Part shown: in pieces, positions 46,336 to 55,846 of the stretch
Numbering within the stretch: the first letter of the stretch is position 1
Layout of the letters: each line of letters starts with the position of its first letter
Translations under genes and position numbers: made by a program
Assembly: GCF_015207755.1 (NCBI RefSeq)
Contig: NZ_JADEWH010000011.1
Location: 117,411-181,410 of the forward strand
Length of the DNA: 64,000 nt
Direction of reading: 5' to 3'
Source of the DNA: Nodularia sp. LEGE 06071
GTDB lineage: Bacteria; Cyanobacteriota; Cyanobacteriia; Cyanobacteriales; Nostocaceae
Notes under the pieces: model-generated
The model's database searches: none
Told to the model about the DNA's origin: nothing
What the model saw: only the letters and a program-made list of their open reading frames with translations

Positions 46336-47342
46336 AAGTTAAAGATATTGGCGAACAAGGTGTTTTAGAAAAATTGCAGCGTTTCTGTCCCCCAGGAATG
46401 ATTGGCGATGATGCAGCAGTACTTTTAACTGCACCAGATCAATCTTTAGTAGTGACAACAGATGTCCTCGTTGATGGCGTGCATTTTAGTAATGTCACCA
46501 CATCCCCAGAAGATGCTGGTTGGCGGGCTGTGGCTGCTAATTTATCCGATTTGGCAGCAATGGGTGCTGATCCTCTAGGAATTACTGTCGGTTTGGGACT
46601 ACCTGGCGAAGTAATGGTGAGTTGGGTTGAGCGCTTATACCAGGGCATGACAGAATGCCTCCAGAAATACAATAGCGTAATTGTGGGCGGTGACATTGTG
46701 CGATCGCCTGTAACAACTCTTTCCATCACCGCCTTTGGTCAAGTTCAGCCCCAGAGGATTATCCGTCGTTCTGCCGCTCAAGTGGGTGATGCGATCGTCG
46801 TCACAGGTGTTCACGGAGCATCCCACGCAGGCTTACAATTGCTCTTGCATCCCGAATTAAAGCAAAACCTCAGCGATACAGAACAAAGGACGCTGATCAC
46901 AGCCCACCAGCGTCCGCAACCAAGATTAGATGTTTTACCCATACTTTGGGAAATTCTCGCATCCTACCCCCCATTTACCCATCCCCCCATCACCGGCATG
47001 GACAGCAGCGACGGCTTGGCAGATGCGATTTTGCAAATTTGCCGTGCTAGTAGTGTTGGCGCTATCCTAGAAGCCAGAAAAATCCCCTTACCAGCAACTT
47101 TTAGCCACTGGCTAACACCAGAACAAGCTTTAGAATATGCCCTTTACGGCGGTGAAGACTTTGAATTAGTCCTGTGCTTACCAGCAGTTCTCGCCCATAC
47201 TTTAGTGACAAAACTCGGTAAAAGCGCCGCTATAGTTGGAACTATTACAACCGGTTCCCAAGTCATACTGCACGACCAACATAAAAAACTCCCCAACCAA
47301 GTTTTAACTCTCAGCCGGGGATTTCAACATTTCACTTCATAG
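46329..47342 (+). CDS. thiL: Thiamine-monophosphate kinase
   Basis: A 337-aa enzyme of the AIR-synthase-like fold. Key segments are VKDIGEQGVLEKLQRF, IGDDAAVL (metal/ATP aspartates), TTDVLVDGVHF, NLSDLAAMGADP, VVGGDIVRSP, GMDSSDGLADA and YGGEDFELV. It phosphorylates thiamine phosphate to thiamine diphosphate. The start codon lies in a heptamer repeat and no ribosome-binding site precedes it; protein similarity begins right at this ATG, so I keep it. No TPP riboswitch is seen. Confidence 0.93.
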   Translation: MTKVKDIGEQGVLEKLQRFCPPGMIGDDAAVLLTAPDQSLVVTTDVLVDGVHFSNVTTSPEDAGWRAVAANLSDLAAMGADPLGITVGLGLPGEVMVSWVERLYQGMTECLQKYNSVIVGGDIVRSPVTTLSITAFGQVQPQRIIRRSAAQVGDAIVVTGVHGASHAGLQLLLHPELKQNLSDTEQRTLITAHQRPQPRLDVLPILWEILASYPPFTHPPITGMDSSDGLADAILQICRASSVGAILEARKIPLPATFSHWLTPEQALEYALYGGEDFELVLCLPAVLAHTLVTKLGKSAAIVGTITTGSQVILHDQHKKLPNQVLTLSRGFQHFTS

Positions 47343-47372
47343 CCCAAGTCACTAATGACTAATGACTAATAA

Positions 47373-48386
47373 CTAAGCCCACTTTGTGGCTACTAGTTCT
47401 GCCAAATCTAGAACTCGTTGGCTGTAACCCCACTCATTGTCATACCACGCCATAACTTTCACCAAGTCATTACCCATGACGATGGTCAAGCTGGAATCGA
47501 TAATAGAAGAAGCATCAGTACCTTGATAATCGGAAGATACCAGTTGTAGTTCGCTGTAGTCCAAAATGCCTTTGAGTGAACCTTCCGAGGCATCTTTGAG
47601 CGCTTGATTAACTTCTTCAGTAATAGTACGCTTCTCAACCTGAACTACGAAATCTACCATTGAGACATTTGGGGTAGGTACTCGTAAAGCCACACCATTC
47701 AGCTTACCTTTCAGGTCTGGGATTACCAGCGCTACTGCTTTAGCCGCACCAGTGGAGGTGGGAACAATGTTAATAGCTGCTGCCCTAGCCCGTCGCAAAT
47801 CCCGGTGAGAAGCGTCTAGCAAGCGCTGGTCACCAGTGTAGCTGTGGGTGGTGGTCATCGTGCCTTTGATGATCCCAAATTTATCGTTCAACACTTTGGC
47901 TATGGGAGCCAAGCAATTAGTAGTACAGCTGGCGTTACTAATGACGTGGTGCTTGTTATGGTCATAGTCGTGATGATTCACGCCCATCACAAAAGTCCCA
48001 TCCTCGTTTTTACCAGGAGCAGTGATCAGAACTTTTTTGGCTCCCGCATTTATATGCTTCTGTGCGCCATCCCGACTGGTAAATACGCCTGTTGCTTCGA
48101 TAATCAGGTCAATTCCCCAGTCTTTCCACGGCAAGTTTTCCGGGTTGCGATCCGATACGCATTTGATGGTCTTACCGTTAACGATGATTGAGTTATCATC
48201 GGCGGTAATGTCAGCATTCCTTAACTTCCCAAGCATTGAGTCATACTTTAGGAGGTGAGCATTGGTTCTAGGGTCTGATGTGTCGTTAATAGCTATCAGC
48301 TCAATGTTGCTATTTTCTCTGCCTACCCAGCAGCGTGCAAAGTTACGTCCAATACGCCCAAAACCGTTTATTGCGACTCTAATCAC
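47373..48386 (-). CDS. gap2: Glyceraldehyde-3-phosphate dehydrogenase, Gap2 type
   Basis: A 337-aa type I GAPDH. NAD(P)-binding [10 protein letters not shown] is at the start, and the catalytic SNASCTTNC places the cysteine at C154. [10 protein letters not shown] holds the base histidine, and [12 protein letters not shown] is near the end. The sequence [20 protein letters not shown] is typical of the cyanobacterial/plastid Gap2 form, which works with NADPH or NADH in the Calvin cycle and gluconeogenesis. The start codon is GTG at 48386. Redox control by CP12 is known for the family. It stands alone, with a heptamer repeat after its stop. Confidence 0.94.
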   Translation of the reverse strand: MIRVAINGFGRIGRNFARCWVGRENSNIELIAINDTSDPRTNAHLLKYDSMLGKLRNADITADDNSIIVNGKTIKCVSDRNPENLPWKDWGIDLIIEATGVFTSRDGAQKHINAGAKKVLITAPGKNEDGTFVMGVNHHDYDHNKHHVISNASCTTNCLAPIAKVLNDKFGIIKGTMTTTHSYTGDQRLLDASHRDLRRARAAAINIVPTSTGAAKAVALVIPDLKGKLNGVALRVPTPNVSMVDFVVQVEKRTITEEVNQALKDASEGSLKGILDYSELQLVSSDYQGTDASSIIDSSLTIVMGNDLVKVMAWYDNEWGYSQRVLDLAELVATKWA

Positions 48387-48503
48387 AGTGTCTTACCCTC
48401 TGTATTTATGCCTATAAGTTGATATCTTTGAACCCAATCATATCGTAAAGAGGGGGGGTATTAATAACCATAAAGTGTTTGATCAATAAAAAAAACACAT
48501 ATT

Positions 48504-49130
48504 TTATTCAGATTTACCTGAGTAAAGGCTGTGAGTCGTGATGTAGGATCTGACCGATTCTGGGACTAAATAGCGAATTGACTGGCCTTCGCGGCAAAGT
48601 TGACGAACTAGACTTGACGAAATCCCTACTAAAGGTATATTCAATAATTGCCAGCGAATAGAGAGCGATCGCTCTCGGAGTTCTTGCTCTACTTGCTTGC
48701 AGATTAGCTCGCTTTGAGCTATAGTCTCACCACCTAGCAGTCGGGGGGCAATTAACCAATCACACATTTGTGCTAGTTCGTTTCCACGGTACCAACGGGG
48801 TAAGGTTTTAAATGCATCCAAACCCAAAATCCAGTACCAGTGAGTATTTGCATAACAACTAGATAAGTCCATCAAGGTATTGATGGCATAGGAAGTCCCA
48901 GAGCGTTTTGCTTCTACTAGGGAGACAGTAAATGCTTGATTATCTGTGATCGCTAATTTCAGCATTTCCCAGCGATGTTCCCACAAAACTGCTTTTTTAT
49001 AAGGAGGGTTTAGTGATGGCACCCAAATTATCTTTTCCAGGGGTACTTGATCCAAAGCTGTTTGGGCTACGAGCAAGTGTCCCCAATGAATTGGATCAAA
49101 TGTGCCACCAAAGATTCCTATTTGCTGCAT
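48504..49130 (-). CDS. nadD: Nicotinate-nucleotide adenylyltransferase
   Basis: A 208-aa nucleotidyltransferase. The N-terminal GIFGGTFDPIHWGHLLVA holds the (H/T)xGH ATP site. WVPSLNPPYKK and the C-terminal GISSSLVRQLCREGQSIRYLVP carry the ISS-x-x-R signature. It makes deamido-NAD from nicotinate mononucleotide and ATP. It is upstream of gap2 on the same strand with ~120 bases between, and diverges from murC. Confidence 0.93.
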   Translation of the reverse strand: MQQIGIFGGTFDPIHWGHLLVAQTALDQVPLEKIIWVPSLNPPYKKAVLWEHRWEMLKLAITDNQAFTVSLVEAKRSGTSYAINTLMDLSSCYANTHWYWILGLDAFKTLPRWYRGNELAQMCDWLIAPRLLGGETIAQSELICKQVEQELRERSLSIRWQLLNIPLVGISSSLVRQLCREGQSIRYLVPESVRSYITTHSLYSGKSE

Positions 49131-49526
49131 TCCGTCATGCCTAAACTTTATTCAATTCCCCAAGTTTTTAATACAAATATACTATTATGCTCGATTTATT
49201 CCGGAACTTGATACAAATTTAAAGCAGTTTCACTACCAATGTATTACTGTAGCCAATACTAGTAAGGAATTTAGAAAGATGTATTTGAAACTACAATATT
49301 TTCTGTCCCGATGCAGCATAAACTTTCAGAATAATCTTTATAACAGTTCAGAAATAGCAAAAACCTCCAACAAAGGTAAAATCATTCTCAATCAGCAAAA
49401 CAATAGAGGAAAATAATTCAAACATCAGGTATAAACAATATGCAAGGGCAGTTACGGTAAAAATCAAATTCCTGTTATGATACGCGTGTCATTTGTGATT
49501 ATGGTGTGGTGTAAGAGGACTAATCA
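49131..49526. other. Divergent promoter region nadD/murC
   Basis: 396 AT-rich bases. A -10-like TATGAT (49476-49481) with a TG two bases upstream is a plausible murC promoter, and AAGAGGA before 49527 is its ribosome-binding site. An open frame across 49102-49416 has no coding character and is ignored. Confidence 0.4.
49474..49481 (+). promoter_or_regulatory. murC: Candidate extended -10 promoter element of murC
   Basis: TGT-TATGAT lies 46 bases before the murC ATG. The -35 region (TTACGG, about 18 bases upstream) is a poor match, so this depends on the extended -10. Confidence 0.3.
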
Positions 49527-50990
49527 ATGAGTAATTATGTAGATTTTAATGGCAGACCATTTCATTTTATTGGCATTGGTGGCATAGGTATGTCTGCCCT
49601 AGCATACGTTCTGGCAAAGCGGCAAATGCCAGTATCAGGTTCTGATCTTCGTCCGAGTCATATTACGCGCAAGTTGGAATCTATCGGAACACATATTTTT
49701 GGTAGACAAGAGGCAAGTAATCTTGAATTCTTTCACTCTAGTGAATCACCTAATAGAGTATTATTAAACTCGCCAGAAATATTAGCTACTGCTAGCAAGT
49801 CAACACTACCTCAAGTTGTTTGTTCAACAGCAATTAATGCCAATAATTTGGAATACAAAGCAGCACTGGAATTAGGATGTCCAATTTTTCATCGTTCTGA
49901 TGTACTCGCTGCCTTGATTTCAGATTACTATAGCATCGCAGTTGCCGGAACCCACGGTAAAACTACAACCAGTAGCATGATTGGCTATATGCTGTTAGAA
50001 GCTGGTTTAGACCCCACAATTATTGTCGGTGGTGAAGTTGATGCTTGGGAAGGAAATGCTCGATTAGGGCAAAGCAAGTATCTGGTAGCTGAAGCCGATG
50101 AATCTGATGGTTCTTTGGTAAAACACGCCCCGGAAATTGGCATTATTACTAATATTGAACTTGATCATCCTGACCACTACGACACATTAGAAGAAGTAGT
50201 TAATATCTTCCAAAAATTTGCAGCTGGTTGTAAAACTCTCATAGGTTGTATTGATTGTGACACGGTGCGCGAACGCTTCAAGCCGACAATTACCTACAGC
50301 CTCAACCCAGAGACAGATGCGGATTATAGCGTTACTAATATTGACTATCGCGCTGATGGTAGCACAGCCCTAGTTTGGGAAAAAGGCAAAGCCTTGGGAG
50401 TATTGAAATTACGGTTGCTCAGTCGGCATAATTTGAGTAATGCTCTGTCGGCGGTAGCTGTTGGTCGAGCCTTGGGTTTAGAATTTGGCACAATTGCCAA
50501 GGGTATTGCCACCTTTGAAGGAGCCAGACGACGCTTTGAGTTTCGCGGAGAAGTTGGCGGTATTACTTTCATCGATGACTATGCCCACCACCCAAGTGAA
50601 ATTCGCGCTACTCTTGCCGCCGCCAGCCTCCAAGCCAGACCAGGACAAAGAGTGGTGGCCATTTTCCAACCCCATCGCTATAGTCGCACATTGACCTTTT
50701 TGGCAGAATTTGCCGAGTCATTTACTCATGCTGATTTAGTTGTACTGACAGATATTTACAGTGCCGGTGAACCAAATTTAGGGCAAATTAGCGGTGAACA
50801 ACTGGCAGCAGAAATGGCCAAATTCCATCCACAAGTGCTTTATCAACCAAATCTGCCCTTAATGAGTGAGTTCTTGCTGCAAACGCTGCGTCCTGGAGAT
50901 TTAGCCCTATTTCTGGGAGCTGGGAATTTAAATCAGGTGATTCCTGAAGTCATAAGCACACTTTGCGAACCTGCTACAGCCACATCCTAG
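49527..50990 (+). CDS. murC: UDP-N-acetylmuramate--L-alanine ligase
   Basis: A 487-aa Mur ligase. The N-terminal Rossmann-like FIGIGGIGMSALAYVL binds the UDP substrate. The ATP loop is GTHGKTTTSS (about residues 145-154), then VAEADESDGS, NIELDHPDHY and DDYAHHPSEI. It adds L-alanine to UDP-MurNAc in peptidoglycan synthesis in the cytoplasm. murB follows 131 bases on, the usual cyanobacterial murC-murB pair. Confidence 0.95.
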   Translation: MSNYVDFNGRPFHFIGIGGIGMSALAYVLAKRQMPVSGSDLRPSHITRKLESIGTHIFGRQEASNLEFFHSSESPNRVLLNSPEILATASKSTLPQVVCSTAINANNLEYKAALELGCPIFHRSDVLAALISDYYSIAVAGTHGKTTTSSMIGYMLLEAGLDPTIIVGGEVDAWEGNARLGQSKYLVAEADESDGSLVKHAPEIGIITNIELDHPDHYDTLEEVVNIFQKFAAGCKTLIGCIDCDTVRERFKPTITYSLNPETDADYSVTNIDYRADGSTALVWEKGKALGVLKLRLLSRHNLSNALSAVAVGRALGLEFGTIAKGIATFEGARRRFEFRGEVGGITFIDDYAHHPSEIRATLAAASLQARPGQRVVAIFQPHRYSRTLTFLAEFAESFTHADLVVLTDIYSAGEPNLGQISGEQLAAEMAKFHPQVLYQPNLPLMSEFLLQTLRPGDLALFLGAGNLNQVIPEVISTLCEPATATS

Positions 50991-51121
50991 ATGCGGAAAA
51001 GAAGCGGAGTGGACACTGAAGCTCGCCGAAGTGTTTCCCTCTAGGAACGATTCTCTCGATTGATACTATTGCTGTATTTTTACGGCAGTTAAATGTAAAA
51101 ATTTCACAAATTTACGTAAAG

Positions 51122-52144
51122 ATGAAAATCTCCCAGGCAGCTGGAAATGTCTGCACAATTTTTGCTTCAACTACACAGAAGCAGGAAACAGAAGATTCAA
51201 GTGATAGTAAAATAATTTACTTAAAAGACAGTAATTGTGCTATTAAGTCACAAGCTTCCTTATCTGCATTTACTTCTTATAGAGTTGGGGGAGCGGCGGA
51301 ATGGTACGTTGCTCCTCGTAATTTAGAAGCACTCCAAGCCAGTATTGAGTATGCAAAAGAACATGAATTACCTGTAACAATTCTCGGTGCAGGTTCTAAC
51401 CTATTGGTAAGCGATCGCGGTTTACCAGGCTTAGTAATTTCTACTCGTCATCTGCGCCATAGCTACTTTGACCCCCAAACAGGTCAATTAACCGTGGCGG
51501 CCGGAGAATCAATTCCCACCTTGGCATGGGAAGCAGCAAAATTAGGTTGGCAAGGATTAGAATGGGCTGTTGGTATCCCTGGAACTGTTGGCGGTGCTGT
51601 AGTCATGAATGCTGGAGCGCATAATAGCTGTATCGCAGATATGTTAGTCAGCGCCGAGGTACTTTCGCCAGATGGGACATTAGAAACTTTGACCCCCGCC
51701 CAGATAGGTTACAGCTATCGGGCTTCATCTCTACAAAGTAGCGAATCTCCTACCGAGAGGCGTTGTCAACGCATTGTTACCCAAGCCACCTTTCAACTCC
51801 AACCAGGTACTGATCCAGGATTAGTTTTGGCAGTCACCAAGCAACACAAACAACATCGACTAACTACACAGCCCTATAATTTCCCTAGCTGTGGCAGCGT
51901 GTTCCGCAATCCTACGCCTTATGCTGCTGGGTGGTTAATTGAACAAACAGGTTTAAAAGGCTACCAAATTGGCGGAGCGCAAGTAGCATTGTTACACGCT
52001 AATTTTATCGTCAATCGTGGCGGGGCTAAGGCCAGCGATATTTTCTCTCTCATTCGTCATATCCAGCAGCAAGTCAAAGAACATTGGTCGATTTGCTTAC
52101 AGCCAGAAGTAAAAATGATCGGTGAGTTTCTGGCGACTGGTTAA
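51122..52144 (+). CDS. murB: UDP-N-acetylenolpyruvoylglucosamine reductase
   Basis: A 340-aa FAD enzyme. It has [35 protein letters not shown] (FAD binding), [33 protein letters not shown] (catalytic serine region) and [16 protein letters not shown]. It reduces enolpyruvyl-UDP-GlcNAc to UDP-MurNAc with NADPH. The ~45-residue N-terminal extension before the FAD domain is polar and probably disordered. It lies downstream of murC on the same strand. Confidence 0.95.
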   Translation: MKISQAAGNVCTIFASTTQKQETEDSSDSKIIYLKDSNCAIKSQASLSAFTSYRVGGAAEWYVAPRNLEALQASIEYAKEHELPVTILGAGSNLLVSDRGLPGLVISTRHLRHSYFDPQTGQLTVAAGESIPTLAWEAAKLGWQGLEWAVGIPGTVGGAVVMNAGAHNSCIADMLVSAEVLSPDGTLETLTPAQIGYSYRASSLQSSESPTERRCQRIVTQATFQLQPGTDPGLVLAVTKQHKQHRLTTQPYNFPSCGSVFRNPTPYAAGWLIEQTGLKGYQIGGAQVALLHANFIVNRGGAKASDIFSLIRHIQQQVKEHWSICLQPEVKMIGEFLATG

Positions 52145-52380
52145 GGTGGGGGGAAGAGGCAGGGGAGCGGGGGATTGAAGAGGCAGGGGAGCAGGGAGCG
52201 GGGGGGAAAGAGGCAGGAGGGGCGCAGGGAGCAGGGAGCGGGGGGGAAAGAAGCAGGTGAGCAGGGAGCGGGGGTGAGTTGGAAATTACTTTACACTTCC
52301 GGTTACTTAACAACCGTTCCTCTTATTTTCTCCCCTGCACCCTGCCCCCTGCCCCTCTGCCTTTTCTCCCCTGCCCGATA
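52145..52380. repeat. G-rich array and opposing C-rich array (imperfect inverted repeat)
   Basis: 52145-52275 is made of GGGAGCGGGGGGGAAAGAGG-like units. After a short AT-rich centre, 52332-52378 carries the complementary CCCTGCCCCCTGCCCC type. The two arms could pair. The G-rich type is also found at 33374-33425. The rest of the gap up to 52483 is a plain leader of ybaB. Confidence 0.6.
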
Positions 52381-52483
52381 CCCAATACCCAGCGTTAATT
52401 ATTGGTAATAAAAGAGGCAAATTGCCGACCGCATCTATAATTGAATTTGATTTGTTATTCTACGCACACGCGCACAATCAGTT

Positions 52484-52831
52484 ATGACAGGAAAAGGACA
52501 GGGTTTCGGTTTTGGTTTGGGAAAAATGAGAGAACTCGCAGACGCGTTCAAAAAAGCGCAGCAAGTTCAAGAAGGCGCTAAACAGCTTCAAGAAGAATTG
52601 GAGCAAATGGAAATCGAGGGAGAGTCCGGCGGTGGACTGGTTAAGGTAATTGTCAGTGGTAACCAAGAACCCAAGCGGGTGGAAATTGCCCCAGATGCTC
52701 TAGCGCAAGGTGCAGAATTACTTTCTGACCTCGTGACAGCAGCAATGAAAGATGCTTACAACAAGTCCACTGCAACAATGCGGGAACGGATGGAAGATTT
52801 GACTAGCGGTCTGGAACTACCTGGATTTTAG
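52484..52831 (+). CDS. YbaB/EbfC-family nucleoid-associated protein
   Basis: A 115-aa protein, the usual size. The glycine-rich start ([13 protein letters not shown]) is followed by the YbaB core: a long helix [20 protein letters not shown], then [16 protein letters not shown] and a C-terminal helix [13 protein letters not shown]. These small dimers bind DNA and shape the nucleoid. It is the only gene between murB and the phosphatase gene. Confidence 0.9.
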   Translation: MTGKGQGFGFGLGKMRELADAFKKAQQVQEGAKQLQEELEQMEIEGESGGGLVKVIVSGNQEPKRVEIAPDALAQGAELLSDLVTAAMKDAYNKSTATMRERMEDLTSGLELPGF

Positions 52832-52844
52832 TCATTAGGCACTC

Positions 52845-53024
52845 AATTTTGGATTTTGGATTTACGATTTTGGATTAACCTCTCCTGATAAAGAAGAGGC
52901 TTAAACATTGAAAAATTTTGGTTTTTCTTCTGCGTGAAACCAGAGGCTTGAAACCGAATATTTTAAATTTCAGATTTTCATTTAATCCAAAATCTAAAAT
53001 CTAAAATCTAAAATCGCTTCGGTC
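52845..53024. repeat. AATCTAA/TTTTGGATT repeat element, copy 1
   Basis: The left side has TTTTGGATTTTGGATTTACG and TTTTGGATTAA. The right side has tandem AATCTAA units after AATCCAAAATCTAAAATC. The two sides are roughly complementary. A related element is at 61967-62100. Confidence 0.5.
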
Positions 53025-53093
53025 ATTAGTCATAAACAATTAGACTGATGACTGTGGACTTTTGACCTTTGAGCGATACTCAGTAAAATATTT

Positions 53094-53579
53094 ATGCCTT
53101 ACAAGTTGCTGTTTGTCTGTCTGGGGAATATCTGCCGATCGCCATCGGCAGAAAACATTATGAATCATCTCATCGACCAGGCTGGCTTGAGCGATGGCAT
53201 CCTTTGTGATTCTGCTGGTACATCTAGTTATCACATCGGTAGCCCACCCGACCGACGCATGAGTAGTGCTGCTACGGCGAAGTTGGGAATTAAACTGCTT
53301 GGTCAAGCTCGGCAATTTCAGAAACTAGACTTTCAGGACTTTGATATGATCTTGGCAATGGATCAAGAGAACTATAATAATATACTCGCTCTTGATTCCA
53401 CTGGGCAGTATCACAACAAAGTTTACCTGATGTGTGGTTTTTGCTCTCGGCACACCCTGAAGGAAGTCCCAGACCCTTACTATGGTGGCGTAGAGGGTTT
53501 TAATCAGGTAATAGATTTACTTGTGGATGCTTGTGAAGGTCTACTCCAACACGTTACTAGTGCAGTTGGGCATAAATAG
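53094..53579 (+). CDS. Low-molecular-weight protein tyrosine phosphatase
   Basis: A 161-aa enzyme. The P-loop VCLGNICRSPSAE near the N-terminus supplies the nucleophile C9 and R15, and DPYYGG near 125 supplies the general-acid aspartate. The length is normal for the family. It removes phosphate from tyrosine residues or small phosphates in the cytoplasm; no partner kinase is nearby. The start is ATG 53094. Confidence 0.92.
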   Translation: MPYKLLFVCLGNICRSPSAENIMNHLIDQAGLSDGILCDSAGTSSYHIGSPPDRRMSSAATAKLGIKLLGQARQFQKLDFQDFDMILAMDQENYNNILALDSTGQYHNKVYLMCGFCSRHTLKEVPDPYYGGVEGFNQVIDLLVDACEGLLQHVTSAVGHK

Positions 53580-53637
53580 CACAATCTTTTGATTTTTGAC
53601 TTCCGCGTAGCGGTGCTAGCCACTTCCAGCGTAAAAG

Positions 53638-54321
53638 CTATTCCACTAGGCCATGCTTAATGGCAAAACGCACCAGTTCTGCTCGGTTGCTAGTGGTAGT
53701 TTTTCTTAATAAACTGCTCACATACTTTTCTACTGTTCTCGGACTCAAGTGCAGTCGATGTCCCATATCAGCATTAGAAAAACCATGAGTCAACATTTCT
53801 AGGACTTCTTGTTCTCTGGGTGTCAACGATGCCAATAGATGGGATTGCTGAATATTAGTAGATAGAGAATTTGGGATGTCTACCTCTTTTGAGTGTCTGA
53901 AACTGCCCAAATTCTCTTTATGAGAAAAACGGTACTCAGATTGAATAATTTGCGATCGCTCTAAAAGATTACGAATTGCGGCTGCTAACTCTTCTAGTTC
54001 AAAAGGCTTAGGTAAGTACAAATCGCACCCTGACTGGTAGCCCAGAATTCTTTCCTGGGTCTTTGTGCGTGCTGTTAATAAAATTACAGGTAATAACCGG
54101 AAAGCTGGTTGTTGGCGTACTCTACGTACCAGTTCATAGCCGTTCATTCGTGGCATAATAATATCGGTAACGATCAAATCAGGATGGTAATTATCTACCA
54201 TTACCAAAGCTTCTTGACCGTCATTCGCCGTGACCACAGAGTAGCCAGACAGCTCAAGATAATCACTAATAGACAGACGAGTTCCCAGGTCATCATCCAC
54301 AACAAGAATAGTCAAGGGCAT
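53638..54321 (-). CDS. NarL/LuxR-family response regulator
   Basis: A 227-aa protein from ATG 54321 (a TTG lies two codons upstream). The receiver domain (1-120) has LVVDDD, phospho-acceptor D in LIVTDIIMPRMNGYE, T in LLTART and K in YLPKPFE. The linker is followed by a LuxR-type helix-turn-helix (about 160-225: LTPREQEVLEMLTHGFSNADMGHRL, then SPRTVEKYVSSLLRK). It is likely a transcription regulator; no sensor kinase is adjacent. The family includes the NblR/RpaB-like and NarL-type orphan regulators of cyanobacteria. Confidence 0.9.
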   Translation of the reverse strand: MPLTILVVDDDLGTRLSISDYLELSGYSVVTANDGQEALVMVDNYHPDLIVTDIIMPRMNGYELVRRVRQQPAFRLLPVILLTARTKTQERILGYQSGCDLYLPKPFELEELAAAIRNLLERSQIIQSEYRFSHKENLGSFRHSKEVDIPNSLSTNIQQSHLLASLTPREQEVLEMLTHGFSNADMGHRLHLSPRTVEKYVSSLLRKTTTSNRAELVRFAIKHGLVE

Positions 54322-54770
54322 GGACAATACACCCCTAGCATTTTTTTACTCAGAAATTTACTTAGACGAGCTACATCAGTGAACACAGGCAGAAATAGTG
54401 TCCTTATGTTTCATACTATGACAGGATTACCAGCTAATGACTGCCTGAAGGTTGATTTATAAAGAAAATCTTAAATCCTGAGAAAATCTTTACGAATTGT
54501 AACACAAAGCAATTTTTAATGCGGAAAATCTCTACTTAAGTTTTTAATTCTTAACAATTTGCCCATGAAATACAGAAAATCCTCAGTGTAGTGTAAATTA
54601 ATATTTAATTTGCCATAATTTTTCTGCAACTTTCGCCCTGGAGAAAAGTTAAATTAGAAGAATATGCGATCGCGCTGATATCACATTTAAGAAGTCTCAT
54701 GTTGGAAGAGAAATTCACAAACTAGTCCCAAGATTTTTGCAGCACATTTAAAGCACACAAAATTTTTTCA
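54322..54770. other. Intergenic region upstream of smpB, no gene seen
   Basis: About 450 AT-rich bases between divergent genes, with one HIP1 octamer near 54666. A frame on the plus strand over 54109-54462 overlaps the response regulator and has no coding features. Confidence 0.4.
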
Positions 54771-55238
54771 ATGAGCGAAAAGAGCCAAAGTTACAAAGTT
54801 ATTAGTGACAACCGTCAAGCCCGTTATTTGTATGAAATCCTGGAAACCTTTGAAGCAGGAGTTGAGTTAGTAGGAACAGAAGTCAAATCGATTCGCGCCG
54901 GGAGAGTTAATCTCCAAGATGGTTATGCTTTGATTCGCAATGGCGAAGCATGGCTGATTAACGTCCATATCTCTCCTTACAACGCTAGTGGTCAATATTT
55001 TAATCATGAACCGCGTCGCACGCGCAAACTGTTGTTACATAGCCAAGAAATTCGGAAGTTAATTGGCAAGGTGGAACAGGAAGGTTTAACACTCGTACCT
55101 TTAAAAATGTACCTGAAACGAGGGTGGGTAAAAGTGAGTATAGCCCTTGGTAAAGGTAAAAAACTCCATGACAAACGCGAATCCCTGAAACGAAAACAAG
55201 ATCAACGTGATATGCAACGGGCGATGAAAAGTTATTAA
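54771..55238 (+). CDS. smpB: SsrA-binding protein SmpB
   Basis: A 155-aa protein of standard length. It has SDNRQARYLYEILETFEAGVEL, GTEVKSIRAGRVNLQDGYA and the basic C-terminal tail GKKLHDKRESLKRKQDQRD. SmpB delivers tmRNA to stalled ribosomes in trans-translation. The tail mimics the codon-anticodon contact. It is a single gene in this neighbourhood. Confidence 0.96.
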   Translation: MSEKSQSYKVISDNRQARYLYEILETFEAGVELVGTEVKSIRAGRVNLQDGYALIRNGEAWLINVHISPYNASGQYFNHEPRRTRKLLLHSQEIRKLIGKVEQEGLTLVPLKMYLKRGWVKVSIALGKGKKLHDKRESLKRKQDQRDMQRAMKSY

Positions 55239-55409
55239 GCCCGAAATATCTCACGATTTCTACACTGGAATGAATAGAAATGGCAAGTATGTTGTATGTC
55301 TTCAGTGTGAGTTTAGAGAACGACTAGTTTATAGCCGCAGATTGATTTGATTAGTTATGGGACTCGATACAGTGGTGAATGACGTTGGAAGGTACGAGAG
55401 ATTTTCACC

Positions 55410-55685
55410 ATGACACGTAATTTGACCAAAGCATTTAGTGCTGGCTTGCTCACATTGAGTATGGCCATGCTGCCTTTAACTCTACCTGCAAATGCCCAAG
55501 TTACTGACCCCAGAGTCGAAACTACACCGAGGACTACAGTTTACGAACGCCGAGATTTTGATTGGGGTTGGTTAGGATTAATTGGTTTATTTGGTTTAGC
55601 TGGTTTAGCTGGGAGAAAACGTGGCGGGGAATCTACTGCTTATCGCGAGCCGACTACTACTGGAAGTACAACCTACAGAGACTAA
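55410..55685 (+). CDS. Small exported WGxxGxxG-CTERM-type protein
   Basis: A 91-aa protein. A signal peptide (SAGLLTLSMAMLPLTLPANA) is followed by a short T/R-rich stretch, then FDWGWLGLIGLFGLAGLAGRKR (about residues 48-69), which has the WGxxGxxG motif. A hydrophobic segment and a basic cluster follow, as in C-terminal sorting tags. The tail of ~20 residues is polar. Such tags are known in cyanobacteria, with unknown sorting enzyme. The start is ATG 55410. Confidence 0.75.
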   Translation: MTRNLTKAFSAGLLTLSMAMLPLTLPANAQVTDPRVETTPRTTVYERRDFDWGWLGLIGLFGLAGLAGRKRGGESTAYREPTTTGSTTYRD

Positions 55686-55846
55686 GCTATTCAAAATTCG
55701 TTTTGAGGACAACTCAAAAGTTACAATGGGCGATGCCACGCTAAGTTAACAGAATTGAGAATGATTGACATCGACTTTTTTGACATTCAGGAGCTACAAA
55801 TCACATCTGGATTCTGGCTCCTGAATTTCGCCATTTTTTCACCTGT

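Noticed and set aside
49102..49416. 104-codon plus-strand frame between nadD and murC
   Set aside because: It overlaps the nadD start, is low in complexity and matches no family; it looks like chance in AT-rich DNA.
54109..54462. 117-codon plus-strand frame opposite the response regulator
   Set aside because: It is complementary to the receiver-domain coding region, with no protein-like features.
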